DNA of 64,000 nucleotides from Algoriphagus antarcticus (GCF_002150685.1 NZ_MSSW01000009.1:111438-175437); one strand, 5' to 3'. Positions 17,422 through 28,996 are shown, numbered from the stretch's first letter. Notes: a model not told the origin generated them from the sequence alone. Program-made: numbers and translations.

Positions 17422-18768
17422 TTAATGAAACAATTTTTCCAGCGCGATCTTAGCCTCAGGTAAAGCCAAAACAATTGCTTTATCATTCAACTCCAACTGA
17501 AAATCTCCGTCTGGAATAAAAACTTTGTCTCCTCGTATCACTCCTGCCACAATAGCAGTATCGGGGAAATATAGCTCTTGCAAAGATTTTTTAATCAATC
17601 TATTATTTTTGCAAACCGAATACTGAATAAACTCTGCATCAACTCCATAAATACCCGAAACAGCATCGACAGATCCTTTTTTTAAGAATCTGGAAATCTC
17701 GTTTGCTGCAACCAGCTTTTTATTGATCAACGAATCCACTCCTATACTGTGCGAAATATGAATATATTCCCGAGTATCCACGTGGGCTATTGTCTTATAT
17801 ACACCGTGATTTTTGGCAGTCAAACTAGCGATAATATTGGTTTCGGAAGATTCCGTTAAAGCCAGAAATGCATCCATCTGCTCTAAACCTTCTTCAATCA
17901 ATAGTTCTACATTTTTGTAATCACCATTGATCACAAGTGAGTTTTTGAGGTTTTCCGCAAGCCATTTGCAACGCTCTTTATCTTTATTGATCAGTGTCAC
18001 TCGGAAGTGATCTTCCAGTCGGAGTGCCGTGGTCAATGCCATATCATCCCCACCGATAATCATCACATTCTTGATCGTGTGTTTTACCTGACCCAGAACT
18101 TCCATGATCGACTGTGTATTTTTCTTGCTTGAGATGAAAAACACGTGATCATTATTTCGGATAATCGTGCTTCCTCGAGGTATAATAGTTTTTTGATCCC
18201 GAAGAATCGCAATGATTCTGATATCCTCAAAAATCGGGTTGGACTTAGTATCCATGATACGCTGATTGACCAATGGGTTACTTTGATCGAGCGTGATACC
18301 CACAATATTTAGCTTTCCTCCTTCAAAGTCGAATACCTCGGTAAAACTCGAGTTCTCGATCATTTTAAAAATATGTTTGCTACAAAGCATCGTAGGCGAG
18401 ATCAAATTGTCAATGCCTAAATTTTTAAAATAGGACAAGTTTTCATCATCCATGTAGGAGTGATTTCTCACCCTAGCCATCACACGCTTTGCACCCAGTT
18501 GCTTTGCCAGAACGGCCGTCACAATATTGGTTTTCTCAGAGGTAGTCACCGCCAGCACCATACTCGCTTTGTTGACATTGGCTCGCTTGAGAATCTCAAA
18601 GGCAGTAGCATCCCCCTGCACAGTCAACACGTCAAGTTTGGAAGCGACATAGTCGAGGACTTCTCTGTCTGTATCGATCAGCGTGATATCCTTGTTATCG
18701 AAACTTAATTGCTCGGCGAGGTGGTAACCCATGTCTCCAGCACCAGCAATCACAATATTCATCCCCAT
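17422..18768 (-). CDS. trkA: Trk system potassium transporter regulatory subunit
   Basis: 448 residues, cytoplasmic, with two tandem RCK modules. The first RCK_N carries MNIVIAGAGDMGYHLAEQLS with an acidic strand end (ITLIDTD). The second starts near residue 230 (NVMIIGGDDMALTTALRLE) and contains VINGDYKNVELLIEEGLEQM. Each is followed by a TrkA_C domain (FDFEGGKLNIVGITLDQSN; YSVCKNNRLIKKSLQEL). It binds NAD(H)/nucleotides and gates TrkH. The start may be ATG 18768 or the ATG two codons later (18762), which begins directly at MNIVIAG. Confidence 0.95.
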   Translation of the reverse strand: MGMNIVIAGAGDMGYHLAEQLSFDNKDITLIDTDREVLDYVASKLDVLTVQGDATAFEILKRANVNKASMVLAVTTSEKTNIVTAVLAKQLGAKRVMARVRNHSYMDDENLSYFKNLGIDNLISPTMLCSKHIFKMIENSSFTEVFDFEGGKLNIVGITLDQSNPLVNQRIMDTKSNPIFEDIRIIAILRDQKTIIPRGSTIIRNNDHVFFISSKKNTQSIMEVLGQVKHTIKNVMIIGGDDMALTTALRLEDHFRVTLINKDKERCKWLAENLKNSLVINGDYKNVELLIEEGLEQMDAFLALTESSETNIIASLTAKNHGVYKTIAHVDTREYIHISHSIGVDSLINKKLVAANEISRFLKKGSVDAVSGIYGVDAEFIQYSVCKNNRLIKKSLQELYFPDTAIVAGVIRGDKVFIPDGDFQLELNDKAIVLALPEAKIALEKLFH

Positions 18769-19180
18769 AGAGGTTATTCAGGTGATTTTTGAATTGGCAA
18801 AAATAAGGGCTTTCTAAATGGTAATCAGTTATAAAGCTATTTCTTTTCTGTCTTACAGACCAAAGTAACAAAGCTAAAATTGAATAATTCATTTTAAGAA
18901 AGTTTTTTAGGCTGTCATTATGCTTTGAATACTCAACCCGCTTAGTTCAAGTATTATTACCAGGACTACTTTTGCCTCAGATAGAGTCTTCACGAACCTG
19001 GTTTGCAGGTGTCCATTTGAGTGGAGACACTCACATAGGCGCTCAGTCTTATGAGTGATGATTTAGAAGAGAATATTTGTGTGGAGACTCTCACACAAGC
19101 GAAAACGATCATAGAAACTCGAAACTGCGGAGGGAAAGTCACCTCTTTTACTTATCACTTTCTACCTAATCCCCAAAAAC
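18769..19180. other. intergenic with two related small hairpins
   Basis: No gene is supported. GAGTG-GAGA-CACTC near 19018-19033 and TTGTGTG..CACACAA near 19076-19098 are two inverted repeats built on the same GTGGAGACnCTCACA theme, each followed by a short purine-rich GCG-containing stretch. Confidence 0.45.
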
Positions 19181-20425
19181 TTACTCCTCCAGCAGCTTGT
19201 CACTCTCCGCTTCCGGCAATTCCTGAATGTCTTTTAGCTTCCGCTGAATCACCCTTGTTCTCGCTCCAACCAACTTATCCAATTCGGAATTTGCCTCTGA
19301 GAGTTTCTTCTGAGTCTTTTCGATCAGCTCCCCAAACTTGCCAAACTCAGTCTTGATCGCTCCCAAAATCTGCCAAACCTCAGAACTTCGCTTTTGAATA
19401 GCCAGCGTTCTGAATCCCATCTGGAGACTGTTTAAAATGGCTGAAAGCGTAGTTGGTCCAGTTACTATCACTTTGTAGTCTTGTTGGATTTGCTGAGAAA
19501 GTCCAGGTTCGCGGAGGATTTCAGCATAGAGACTTTCTACCGGGAGAAAAAGTATGGCAAAATCCGTGGTGTATGGTGCGTTGATATATCTATTCTGTAT
19601 GTCCTGAGCGGCTTTTTTTACGGCTTTGAAAAGCTCATTACGATTCATTTCTATCTCTGGCTTCAAAGCCACCTCGTATGCATCGACCAATCTCAGGTAG
19701 GATTCCTGCGGAAATTTAGAATCAATAGGAAGTAAAATAGGCTCACTTTGCCCGGGCATTTTCACAGCAAATTCCACCCGCTCTCGATTTCCTTTTCCCA
19801 CCTCCGCATTCAACACATATTGATCCGGAGAAAGTAAATTCTCCAAAATCGCCTGCAACTGATATTCTCCCAGTACACCACGACTTTTCACATTGGACAA
19901 AACCCGCTTCAGATCTCCTACTCCAGTTGCTAGATTCTGCATCTCACCGAGACCTTTTTGCACGGCCTGTAGCTGATTACTTACCATCTCAAAAGATTGC
20001 CCAAGTCGGGTTTCCAGCGTTTTTTGAAGCTTTTCATCTACAGTTTCTCGAATCTTTTCCAGCCGCAACTCAGTCGTTTTCATCAGATCTTCCTGACGGC
20101 GATTCAGTTCAGAGAATTTTTCCCGCTGAAGCGCATTGAAGTCCTGCACATTCTGCCGAAAGACTTCGCCAAAGGTTTTCAGCGCTTCATTTTGATCTTT
20201 TGAATTAGCACGAATGCTATTGAATACCAATTGAAATTGATTGGTCAGGTTTTCGTTGGCTTCTTTTCGGGATTGTGCCAAAGCTAATTCAAGCTCCTTG
20301 CTCATTCTGGCAAGCTCAGTTTGCAAAAAAACTTTCTCCTGATCATTTCCTTTTTTCAAAAAAAACAACACAAGGAAAATCACTTGTAAAAATACAATCA
20401 GTATTAAAATATACTCAGTCGACAT
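19181..20425 (-). CDS. rmuC: DNA recombination protein RmuC family
   Basis: 414 residues: an N-terminal transmembrane anchor (residues 4-24, YILILIVFLQVIFLVLFFLK) and a coiled coil of about 130 residues (from LQTELARMSKELELA). Next is the RmuC domain with GVLGEYQLQAILENLLSPDQ, LPIDSKFPQESYLRLVDAYE, YTTDFAILFLPVESLYAEIL and PTTLSAILNSLQMGFRTLAI. A final coiled coil ends the protein. RmuC limits DNA inversions and rearrangements in E. coli; the endonuclease-like fold makes a DNA-processing role likely, but the catalytic chemistry is not established. Monocistronic by spacing. Confidence 0.93.
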   Translation of the reverse strand: MSTEYILILIVFLQVIFLVLFFLKKGNDQEKVFLQTELARMSKELELALAQSRKEANENLTNQFQLVFNSIRANSKDQNEALKTFGEVFRQNVQDFNALQREKFSELNRRQEDLMKTTELRLEKIRETVDEKLQKTLETRLGQSFEMVSNQLQAVQKGLGEMQNLATGVGDLKRVLSNVKSRGVLGEYQLQAILENLLSPDQYVLNAEVGKGNRERVEFAVKMPGQSEPILLPIDSKFPQESYLRLVDAYEVALKPEIEMNRNELFKAVKKAAQDIQNRYINAPYTTDFAILFLPVESLYAEILREPGLSQQIQQDYKVIVTGPTTLSAILNSLQMGFRTLAIQKRSSEVWQILGAIKTEFGKFGELIEKTQKKLSEANSELDKLVGARTRVIQRKLKDIQELPEAESDKLLEE

Positions 20426-22575
<2,150 letters not shown>

Positions 22576-22775
22576 TCATCCGAAATAAAGCCAATAGCCC
22601 TATTTTCTGTACTTATCTGGACGGAAGACCGAAGACCGATGACCGAAGCTGCGTCTTCGCTAGTTCACGATCGTTCTCGGGATCATCAAATACTATGATG
22701 CTTTTATCTTCTACTGGAAGAAGTGTAGATATAAAAAAATTACTGATTGATTAAAAAAACAAACCTAACCCAACC
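22576..22775. other. heptamer-like repeat between atpD and atpC
   Basis: This 200-base spacer is unusual in an otherwise overlapping operon. Near 22622-22655 it holds tandem AGACCGA, AGACCGA, TGACCGA units, related by complement to the CATCGGT units of the array at 52025-52240. Confidence 0.5.
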
Positions 22776-23159
22776 ATGAACCTCAAGATTCTTCTTCCAT
22801 ACAAAGTGTTTGCTGACATCAAAGATGTGAAGCAAGTGGTGATGGAAACCAGTGAAGGGTCTTATGGTCTGTTGCCGCAAAGATTGGATTGCGTGGCGGC
22901 TTTGGTTCCCGGTATTCTCACTTATGAAACTGAAAACATCCATTACGTGGCGGTGGATGAAGGCGTGATGATTAAAGCTGGTTCGGAGGTTTTGGTATCT
23001 GTGCGAAATGCCGTTGGCGGAGCAGATCTGGGCAAGCTTGGAGAGTTGGTGAAAAGTGAATTTACCAAGCAGGATCAACTAGAAACGCAAGCAAAAACGG
23101 TAGTAGCAAAGCTTGAAAGAGGATTTATCTACAGCTTTGACAAGTTTCGAGACCATTAA
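22776..23159 (+). CDS. atpC: N-ATPase epsilon subunit
   Basis: 127 residues. The N-terminal epsilon beta-sandwich has the expected start MNLKILLPYKVFADIKDVKQ, then ETSEGSYGLLPQRLDCVAAL, the counterpart of the GxxGxLPxH loop, and VAVDEGVMIKAGSEVLVSVR. A short helical C-terminus follows (LETQAKTVVAKLERGFIYSF). It belongs to the central stalk, coupling rotation of gamma and the c-ring. It lies between beta and AtpQ, two bases before the atpQ start, as in other N-ATPase operons. Confidence 0.9.
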   Translation: MNLKILLPYKVFADIKDVKQVVMETSEGSYGLLPQRLDCVAALVPGILTYETENIHYVAVDEGVMIKAGSEVLVSVRNAVGGADLGKLGELVKSEFTKQDQLETQAKTVVAKLERGFIYSFDKFRDH

Positions 23160-23160
23160 C

Positions 23161-23487
23161 ATGGAGCCATCAAGAAATAGTGACCAAGAGAATTTTTTTA
23201 GTGAAGAAGTCGCTAAAAAAGAGAAACGAAAGCTGAAAGCGCTGAAAGAAAAGAACGGTGTTTGGTTTGGATTGGGAATGATGGGAATGGTAGGTTGGTC
23301 TGTGGCTGTTCCCGCTTTGCTGGGCGCTGCATTGGGAATATGGCTGGACAAAAGCTACCCGCAGACATTTTCCTGGACATTGACTTTTTTGATGGTCGGG
23401 ATCATTGGAGGAGTCATCATAGCTTGGTCTTGGGTCAATAAAGAAGACAAGGAAGTACATAAAAATAACGAAGAAAACGATGAATGA
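23161..23487 (+). CDS. atpQ: N-ATPase AtpQ/AtpI-like membrane subunit
   Basis: 108 residues from ATG 23161 (MEPSRNSDQENFFSEEVAKK), one base after the atpC stop. There are two transmembrane helices (about 42-62 and 70-90; FGLGMMGMVGWSVAVPALLG, FSWTLTFLMVGIIGGVIIAW) with the AtpI-type ALGIWLDKSYP turn between them. It belongs to the AtpI-related F0F1-ATPase-associated family, where AtpI-like proteins help assemble the c-ring. The position between epsilon and AtpR identifies it as AtpQ. The N-terminus is long and charged. Confidence 0.88.
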   Translation: MEPSRNSDQENFFSEEVAKKEKRKLKALKEKNGVWFGLGMMGMVGWSVAVPALLGAALGIWLDKSYPQTFSWTLTFLMVGIIGGVIIAWSWVNKEDKEVHKNNEENDE

Positions 23488-23794
23488 AACGATATCAATG
23501 GGTGTAGCTTTTGTGGCAGGAATAGCCTTGGGAGTAATTTTCTTCGGTGGACTTTGGTTTACCGTAAAGAAAGCAGTGTCCGCCAAAATACCGGCACTTT
23601 GGATTTTCGGCAGTTTTATCCTTCGCATGAGTATCACGCTGCTGGGATTTTATGTAGTAGGATTGGATCAATGGCAGAATCTGATGCTTTGTCTCCTGGG
23701 TTTTATAATAGCAAGATTCACCGTGATTCATTTCACCAAATCACTGGACGCCAAACAAGCGCAACTCAAAAAGGAGGAAATCCATGGATCTTAG
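23480..23794 (+). CDS. atpR: N-ATPase AtpR subunit
   Basis: 104 residues, three hydrophobic helices (MGVAFVAGIALGVIFFGGLW, IFGSFILRMSITLLGFYVV, LMLCLLGFIIARFTVIHF). It overlaps atpQ by 8 bases and atpB by 11 bases, so it is translationally coupled. AtpR is specific to N-ATPases; its intramembrane Arg residues (here in FILRMSI and FIIARF) have been proposed to interact with the c subunit. The assignment rests on operon position, size and the GGLWFTVKKAV motif. Confidence 0.85.
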   Translation: MNETISMGVAFVAGIALGVIFFGGLWFTVKKAVSAKIPALWIFGSFILRMSITLLGFYVVGLDQWQNLMLCLLGFIIARFTVIHFTKSLDAKQAQLKKEEIHGS

Positions 23795-24482
23795 CCCTGA
23801 TCAGACCATCTTCTGGGAGTACGGTTTTATTACCATCAATCTTACCCTAGTCACTACTTGGGGAGTAATGCTGGTGCTGATCGTATCGTCATGGTTGGTG
23901 ACCCGCAAGCTGAGAACGGATATTCAGATTTCCCGCTGGCAATGCTTCCTGGAAATGATCGTCACCGGTATCAACACCCAAATCGAAGAAGTGGGCCTAA
24001 GCAAGCCCGAGCGATACATCGGATTTATCGGTACGCTGTTCCTATTCATCTTTGTCTCCAATATTGGTATCATTCTGCCTGGCTACAGTCCTCCAACTGG
24101 ATCACTTTCCACCACAGCAGCTTTGGCATTATCTGTATTTCTAGCTGTTCCATTTTTTGGTATCAGTGAAAGCGGCTTTGGGGGATATCTCAAATCCTAT
24201 TTGCAACCCACCTGGATCATGCTTCCTTTTAATATTATCGGCGAGGTTTCCCGAACCTTGGCATTAGCGGTGAGACTATTTGGCAATATTATGAGCGGGG
24301 GAATGATCGTAGCGATCCTCCTGAGCATCTCCCCTTTTATTTTCCCGATCATCATGAATATGCTCGGCTTGCTGACAGGAACGGTGCAGGCCTATATTTT
24401 CAGCATTTTGGCCACGGTTTATATAGCCGCAGCAGTTCGCAATTCGAAAGAAAAAACTAAATCAAAAGTAATAACGACCTAA
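23784..24482 (+). CDS. atpB: N-ATPase a subunit
   Basis: 232 residues, five to six transmembrane helices. The ion half-channel helix carries the conserved Arg in GEVSRTLALAVRLFGNIMSG (the functional Arg is in the ALAVRLFGN segment). The final helices, LTGTVQAYIFSILATVYIAA, have the family Gln. It forms the stator ion channel against the c-ring. The start at 23784 overlaps atpR. Confidence 0.93.
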   Translation: MDLSPDQTIFWEYGFITINLTLVTTWGVMLVLIVSSWLVTRKLRTDIQISRWQCFLEMIVTGINTQIEEVGLSKPERYIGFIGTLFLFIFVSNIGIILPGYSPPTGSLSTTAALALSVFLAVPFFGISESGFGGYLKSYLQPTWIMLPFNIIGEVSRTLALAVRLFGNIMSGGMIVAILLSISPFIFPIIMNMLGLLTGTVQAYIFSILATVYIAAAVRNSKEKTKSKVITT

Positions 24483-24492
24483 TTAAATCACT

Positions 24493-24762
24493 ATGGATAG
24501 TATAACCACAATTGCCATCGCTTCAATAATCACCGCAGGTGTGACCACCACTTTTGGCACCATGATGCCTGCTATTGGCGAAGGCCGGGCAGTATCTGCC
24601 GCCTTGACATCCATTGCGCAGCAGCCCGATGCAGCTCCAACCATTACCAGAACCCTCTTTGTAGGATTGGCCATGATCGAATCCACAGCGATCTACTGCT
24701 TCGTGGTTTCGATGATTCTGATTTTCGCCAATCCTTTCTGGAACTACGTCCTAGCCAATTAA
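24493..24762 (+). CDS. atpE: N-ATPase c subunit with Na+-type ligands
   Basis: 89 residues, a two-helix hairpin. Helix 1 has the glycine-rich face and Glu30 (PAIGEGRAVSAAL). Helix 2 has Glu63-Ser64-Thr65 and Tyr68 (FVGLAMIESTAIYCF). Offset by two, these coincide with the Na+ ligands of Ilyobacter tartaricus c (Gln32, Val63 carbonyl, Glu65, Ser66, Thr67, Tyr70), with Gln replaced by Glu, a pattern known for N-ATPases. Na+ as coupling ion is therefore likely but inferred. The loop is QQPDAAPT. Confidence 0.93.
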   Translation: MDSITTIAIASIITAGVTTTFGTMMPAIGEGRAVSAALTSIAQQPDAAPTITRTLFVGLAMIESTAIYCFVVSMILIFANPFWNYVLAN

Positions 24763-24768
24763 TTCATC

Positions 24769-25566
24769 ATGGATATCAATTGGTTTACCGTAGTCGCACA
24801 GCTGATTAATTTCCTGATTCTCGTCTGGTTACTCAAGCGATTTTTGTATAAACCAATCCTTGATGCAGTCAATAAGCGAGAGAAAAAAATCATGGATCAA
24901 TTGAAAGACGCAGCTGATAAAAAAACGATTGCTGAACAAGAAAAAGAAGAGTTCAAAAAGAAGAATGAAGAGTTTGACCAGCAGAAAAAAGGGTTGATGG
25001 ATACCGTTGTGGCTGAAGCAGCCACAGAAAAAAATCAATTGATTGAAACGGCAAAAGCGGAAGCAAAAGGATTGATCTTCAAAATGGAAGAAGCGGCAAA
25101 AGCAGCGCAGGCCAATGAGAATAAAGAGCTTGCTCAAAATACTCAAAAGCAGGTTTTCGAGATCACCCGAAAAGCACTTTCAGCGATTGCTTCACTGAGC
25201 TTAGAAGAGCAATCCGCTGACACATTCATCAAACACTTAAAGGCTTCCAAAGAAGAGGAAAAGCAACAATTCATCGATGCATTTAAGTCTCATCCGGATT
25301 CCATTTTGGTGAAAAGTGCCTTTGAACTCCCTACAAAGCAACAGGATGAAATAACTGAAGCTGTGAATGCCCTGCTCCATACGGAAACCAAGCTTCAGTT
25401 TAAAACAGCTCCAGGAATAATAAGTGGAATTGAGCTTTCCACTAATGGTTATAAAGTAGCCTGGAGTTTTTCAGAATACCTCAGTGCGTTGGAGGAGAAT
25501 ATTTCTGGGGAAACTAGGGAGAAAGCCAAACCAAACGTGAAGGAAGATTCAGATGTCAGCAATTGA
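24769..25566 (+). CDS. atpF: N-ATPase b subunit with delta-like C-terminal domain
   Basis: 265 residues, far longer than an ordinary b subunit (about 160). Residues 1-25 are the membrane anchor ([20 protein letters not shown]), followed by a charged coiled coil to about residue 150. The C-terminal hundred residues ([51 protein letters not shown]) match the shape of a delta/OSCP C-terminal domain, where a beta hairpin with P-x-L-I-G-G-I follows an alpha helix. No separate delta gene exists in the operon. It therefore looks like a b-delta fusion forming the whole peripheral stalk. It overlaps atpA by 14 bases. Confidence 0.9.
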   Translation: MDINWFTVVAQLINFLILVWLLKRFLYKPILDAVNKREKKIMDQLKDAADKKTIAEQEKEEFKKKNEEFDQQKKGLMDTVVAEAATEKNQLIETAKAEAKGLIFKMEEAAKAAQANENKELAQNTQKQVFEITRKALSAIASLSLEEQSADTFIKHLKASKEEEKQQFIDAFKSHPDSILVKSAFELPTKQQDEITEAVNALLHTETKLQFKTAPGIISGIELSTNGYKVAWSFSEYLSALEENISGETREKAKPNVKEDSDVSN

Positions 25567-27100
25567 AAAAAATCCTGTGGTAAGAGGCGTTTTCGATCAA
25601 ATTGCCGTGGGGATTGAAAGCTTTTCTTTTTCTATAAAAGCCCGTGAGATTGGACATGTCACAAGCGTTTCAACAGGAATTGCTAAAGTCTCAGGACTGC
25701 CCGGAGTAGGCTTTGAGGAATTGCTGAAGTTCAAAGATGGCCTTTTTGGCATTGCTTATAATCTGGATGAGGCTGAAATCGGTGTCATTCTTTTAGGCAA
25801 AGATTCTGCCCTGAAAGCCGGCGATGAGGTAGTCCGCACCGGTCGGGTGATGGATGTACCTGTAGGAGATGGATTGATCGGAAGAGTGATTGATCCCTTG
25901 GGCAAACCTAAGGATGAAAAAGGCCCGATTGTGTATAGCGAGCGTTTGCCTATTGAGCGGCCTGCCCATGCCATCATGGATCGAAGTGCGGTTGCCGTTC
26001 CTTTGCAAACAGGCATAAAAGTGATTGATGCGATGATTCCTATTGGGCGAGGCCAGCGTGAATTGATAGTCGGCGATCGGCAGACCGGCAAAACGGCCAT
26101 CGCTATTGATGCCATTCTCAATCAGCATGATAAAAATGTCTTGTGCGTGTATTGCGCCATTGGGCAGCGCGCTTCTTCAGTAGCGAAAGTGATTGCCAAT
26201 CTGGAAGAAAAAGGTGCCATGGATTACACAGTTGTGGTGGTGGCCGAAGGAAATAATTCTCCTGGGATTGCATACATTGCTCCCTACGCCGCGACGAGTA
26301 TTGCAGAGTATTTTATGGAAAAGGGGCGAGATGTACTTATCGTTTACGATGATCTTACGCACCATGCCCGTGCCTATCGCGAGCTCTCTTTATTGCTGAG
26401 AAGGCCTCCAGGACGCGAAGCATTTCCCGGAGATATTTTTTACATCCATTCCAGATTGTTGGAGCGATCCACGCACCTCAGTGATGAACTGAAAGGCGGT
26501 TCCCTCACCGCATTGCCCATCATAGAAACAGAGGCGCAGAATATCTCTGCCTACATTCCTACCAATCTTATTTCCATTACCGATGGGCAGATTTATCTCT
26601 CTCCCAAACTTTTTGAGTTGGGTATTTTGCCCGCAGTGGACGTCGGTAGATCGGTCTCGCGCGTTGGTGGCAAAGCACAGTTGGCTGCTTACCGTTCTAT
26701 CGCAAAGCTAAAATTGGAGTATGCGCAATTTGAAGAACTGGAGACATTTGCTCGATTTGGAACACGGCTCGATGACACCACCCGAAAGACCATTGGCCAT
26801 GGCAAGCGGATCCGAGAAAGCCTAAAGCAGCAGGAACTACAACCATTGACAGCTTCAGAACAAATCATCGTTTTGCTCGCCTTGAAGGAAGGTCTTTTAG
26901 ATACTGTTCCCGTCGAAAAAATTCGGGAGGCCGAAGAAGTTCTGCTTAGGAATAGCAAAGATTTTCCCGAGGACATCATCAAGCGAATAGTAGAAAACGA
27001 GAAGCTAAGCGAAGCTGATACCAAGGCTATTCTGAATAAGGCACAAACCCTACTTGCCCCGTTTCAGGAAGAGACAGATCCAGACCAAATCAAAACATAA
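25553..27100 (+). CDS. atpA: N-ATPase alpha subunit
   Basis: 515 residues. Walker A is [16 protein letters not shown] (near residue 176), with [17 protein letters not shown], the Walker B strand [40 protein letters not shown] and the alpha-type Arg finger context [13 protein letters not shown]. It lacks most of the N-terminal helix that binds delta in housekeeping enzymes, beginning with [18 protein letters not shown]. It is the noncatalytic nucleotide-binding subunit of the F1 hexamer. It ends by sharing one base with the atpG start. Confidence 0.95.
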   Translation: MSAIEKNPVVRGVFDQIAVGIESFSFSIKAREIGHVTSVSTGIAKVSGLPGVGFEELLKFKDGLFGIAYNLDEAEIGVILLGKDSALKAGDEVVRTGRVMDVPVGDGLIGRVIDPLGKPKDEKGPIVYSERLPIERPAHAIMDRSAVAVPLQTGIKVIDAMIPIGRGQRELIVGDRQTGKTAIAIDAILNQHDKNVLCVYCAIGQRASSVAKVIANLEEKGAMDYTVVVVAEGNNSPGIAYIAPYAATSIAEYFMEKGRDVLIVYDDLTHHARAYRELSLLLRRPPGREAFPGDIFYIHSRLLERSTHLSDELKGGSLTALPIIETEAQNISAYIPTNLISITDGQIYLSPKLFELGILPAVDVGRSVSRVGGKAQLAAYRSIAKLKLEYAQFEELETFARFGTRLDDTTRKTIGHGKRIRESLKQQELQPLTASEQIIVLLALKEGLLDTVPVEKIREAEEVLLRNSKDFPEDIIKRIVENEKLSEADTKAILNKAQTLLAPFQEETDPDQIKT

Positions 27101-27999
27101 TGGATACGCTGGAAAATTTGCGCAGCAAAACAGAAGGTGCAAAAGACCTAAAGTCGGTCGTGAGTGCCATGAAAGCCATGGCAGGATCAAATATTGTCCA
27201 ATATGAAACCGCCGTCAGTTCACTTGCGGACTATTACTACACCATCGCGTTGGGAATCGTGGCGTATTTCAAAGCAGAGGGAATCGAGGGAATTAGCGAA
27301 AAAGCAGTTTCGGAAAAGAATTCGGAAGATGCAATCTGTGCCATAGTCTTCGGTTCTGATCAGGGACTTGTGGCTCAGTTCAATGATGCGATGGCGAATT
27401 TTGTTACTACTTCGCTGAAGGCTTTGCCGGGAAAAAAGGAACTATGGGTAGTGGGCGAACGAGTTGCATTGCTTTTATCGGATGAAGGATTTGCCAGCGC
27501 AAAATTATATCCTGTACCAAATGATATTAATGCGGTCACTCCTTTGGTCACAGAGATTTTGAGTCAAAGTCAAATCAAGCAACAGCAGCACGAAGGCACG
27601 CGGTTTTATATTTTTCATAACAAACCCAACGCAGTTTCAGGTTATACTCCTGTGATGCAGCGATTCCTTCCATTGGATGAAAAATGGAAGGAAAACGTAG
27701 AGAAAACTGAGTGGCCAAGCAAGTTGCTTCCGCAGATTGCAGGAACTCCAAAACCCACGTTGATCGCTTTGATCAACGGATACCTTTTCACTTCGCTCTT
27801 CAAAGCCTGTGTAGAATCATTGGCAAGCGAAAATGCAAGTCGATTGGAAGCGATGCAGCGAGCCGACAAAAACATCAGTGATCTGCTGGACGATCTTAAC
27901 ACTAAATACCATCGGCTGCGTCAAAGTTCGATCGATGAAGAATTATTTGATGTGGTCTCAGGCTTTGAGGCCTTGAAAAAAGACTCAACTAAGGATTAA
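27100..27999 (+). CDS. atpG: N-ATPase gamma subunit
   Basis: 299 residues, the rotor shaft. The N-terminal coiled coil ([37 protein letters not shown]) is the classic gamma start. The central domain has FGSDQGLVAQFND, and the C-terminal coiled coil contains LFTSLFKACVESLASENASR, EAMQRADKNISDLLDDLNTK and YHRLRQSSIDEELFDVVSG. Start and stop of atpA overlap by one base (TAATG). Last gene of the operon. Confidence 0.94.
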   Translation: MDTLENLRSKTEGAKDLKSVVSAMKAMAGSNIVQYETAVSSLADYYYTIALGIVAYFKAEGIEGISEKAVSEKNSEDAICAIVFGSDQGLVAQFNDAMANFVTTSLKALPGKKELWVVGERVALLLSDEGFASAKLYPVPNDINAVTPLVTEILSQSQIKQQQHEGTRFYIFHNKPNAVSGYTPVMQRFLPLDEKWKENVEKTEWPSKLLPQIAGTPKPTLIALINGYLFTSLFKACVESLASENASRLEAMQRADKNISDLLDDLNTKYHRLRQSSIDEELFDVVSGFEALKKDSTKD

Positions 28000-28077
28000 T
28001 AATAAATCCTAAAATAACCCCCTTCTTTCTTGACCTTGGAGGCGTGCTGCTTTCCGACGGATAGGTGCATAAATGAG

Positions 28078-28370
28078 GATGCTTTTGCTAGCAATTAATA
28101 TTTTTGCTGCTAAATCAAAAATAAAAATGGTGTTTAAACTGCTTCATTAGGTGGATTGGATACGCTCTTTTTTCCGGGGGTATTGGTGAGCGTGAAGCAA
28201 CCATTCGTTCCCTAATAGGTACAGATTTTGGCTTCATCGGCATTAAATTAAATGAAAAAAAGAACCAAGGCAATGAGGATGGAAGTAAGGTCAAAGTATA
28301 TGTCATTCCAACCAACGAGGAATTGATGATTGTAAAATTGGTCTACATTACTTTGAATTACCAAACGTAA
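28078..28370 (+). pseudogene. ackA: acetate kinase C-terminal remnant
   Basis: Three frames together give LLAINIFAAKSKIKMVFK, SLGGLDTL, FSGGIGEREATIRSLIGTDF, then FIGIKLNEKKNQGNEDGSKV and KVYVIPTNEELMIVK with a stop at 28370. These match the acetate kinase C-terminus, where the family reads A-L-G-G-L-D-x-L-V-F-T-G-G-I-G-E and V-L-V-I-P-T-x-E-E-L. Frame changes fall near 28140 and in the T/C run 28166-28173, and the first 300 residues of the enzyme are absent. It lies directly after the N-ATPase operon. Confidence 0.8.
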
Positions 28371-28507
28371 AATGGTGGAATGAGCATGAATCGATTTGGA
28401 TTATCAAATGCGTGAATCATATAACTATTAGCACCAATTGTATAATAGAAATATGAGATTTAGTGTCCACCTTCTTACTAATCTAACTGGTTTAAAAACC
28501 CCTAAAA

Positions 28508-28930
28508 ATGAAAAAAATACAAACAGCGGCATATTCAATAGTGCTGCTAATTCTTATTGGATCTTGTCAATCAGGTTCAACTCACACGAGTCTCCTTTCC
28601 GATACTCAATCAAGAAATGAGATCATGGAGGCAATCGCCGCCGATAGTACCATGTCGAATGAAATGATAGGTACCTTATTGAATAATGAAAACGGTATGA
28701 TGACCATGCAGAATCATCAAAAGATGACGATGGGGAATCACAGTTCCATGATGAATATGGTCAAAAATAATCCAGACCTGACCCATAATATGATGTCAAC
28801 TATGGTGGAAACAGCTAAAAGTGACTCCAGTATGATGTCAGGAATGATTAGAACCATGATGGCTGATCCGCAAATGATGCAAATGATGCAAAATAGGATT
28901 TGTAATGGCAGCATGAATGGCATGAAATGA
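28508..28930 (+). CDS. Met-rich lipoprotein
   Basis: 140 residues. A lipoprotein signal (MKKIQTAAYSIVLLILIGSC) has the Cys at residue 20. The mature part has about 25 Met residues in NxxMMxxM patterns (NGMMTMQNHQKMTM, NHSSMMNMVKNNPDL, MADPQMMQMMQNRI). Met/His-rich periplasmic proteins of this kind often bind Cu(I), and the window carries a large copper cluster, but here the neighbours are stress genes, so a metal role is only a suggestion. No named family recognised. Confidence 0.75.
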   Translation: MKKIQTAAYSIVLLILIGSCQSGSTHTSLLSDTQSRNEIMEAIAADSTMSNEMIGTLLNNENGMMTMQNHQKMTMGNHSSMMNMVKNNPDLTHNMMSTMVETAKSDSSMMSGMIRTMMADPQMMQMMQNRICNGSMNGMK

Positions 28931-28996
28931 ATGACAAGAAAGAGTAATTAATCACATTATTGACCACAATTTCTAAAAATTCAACTATACAAAATC

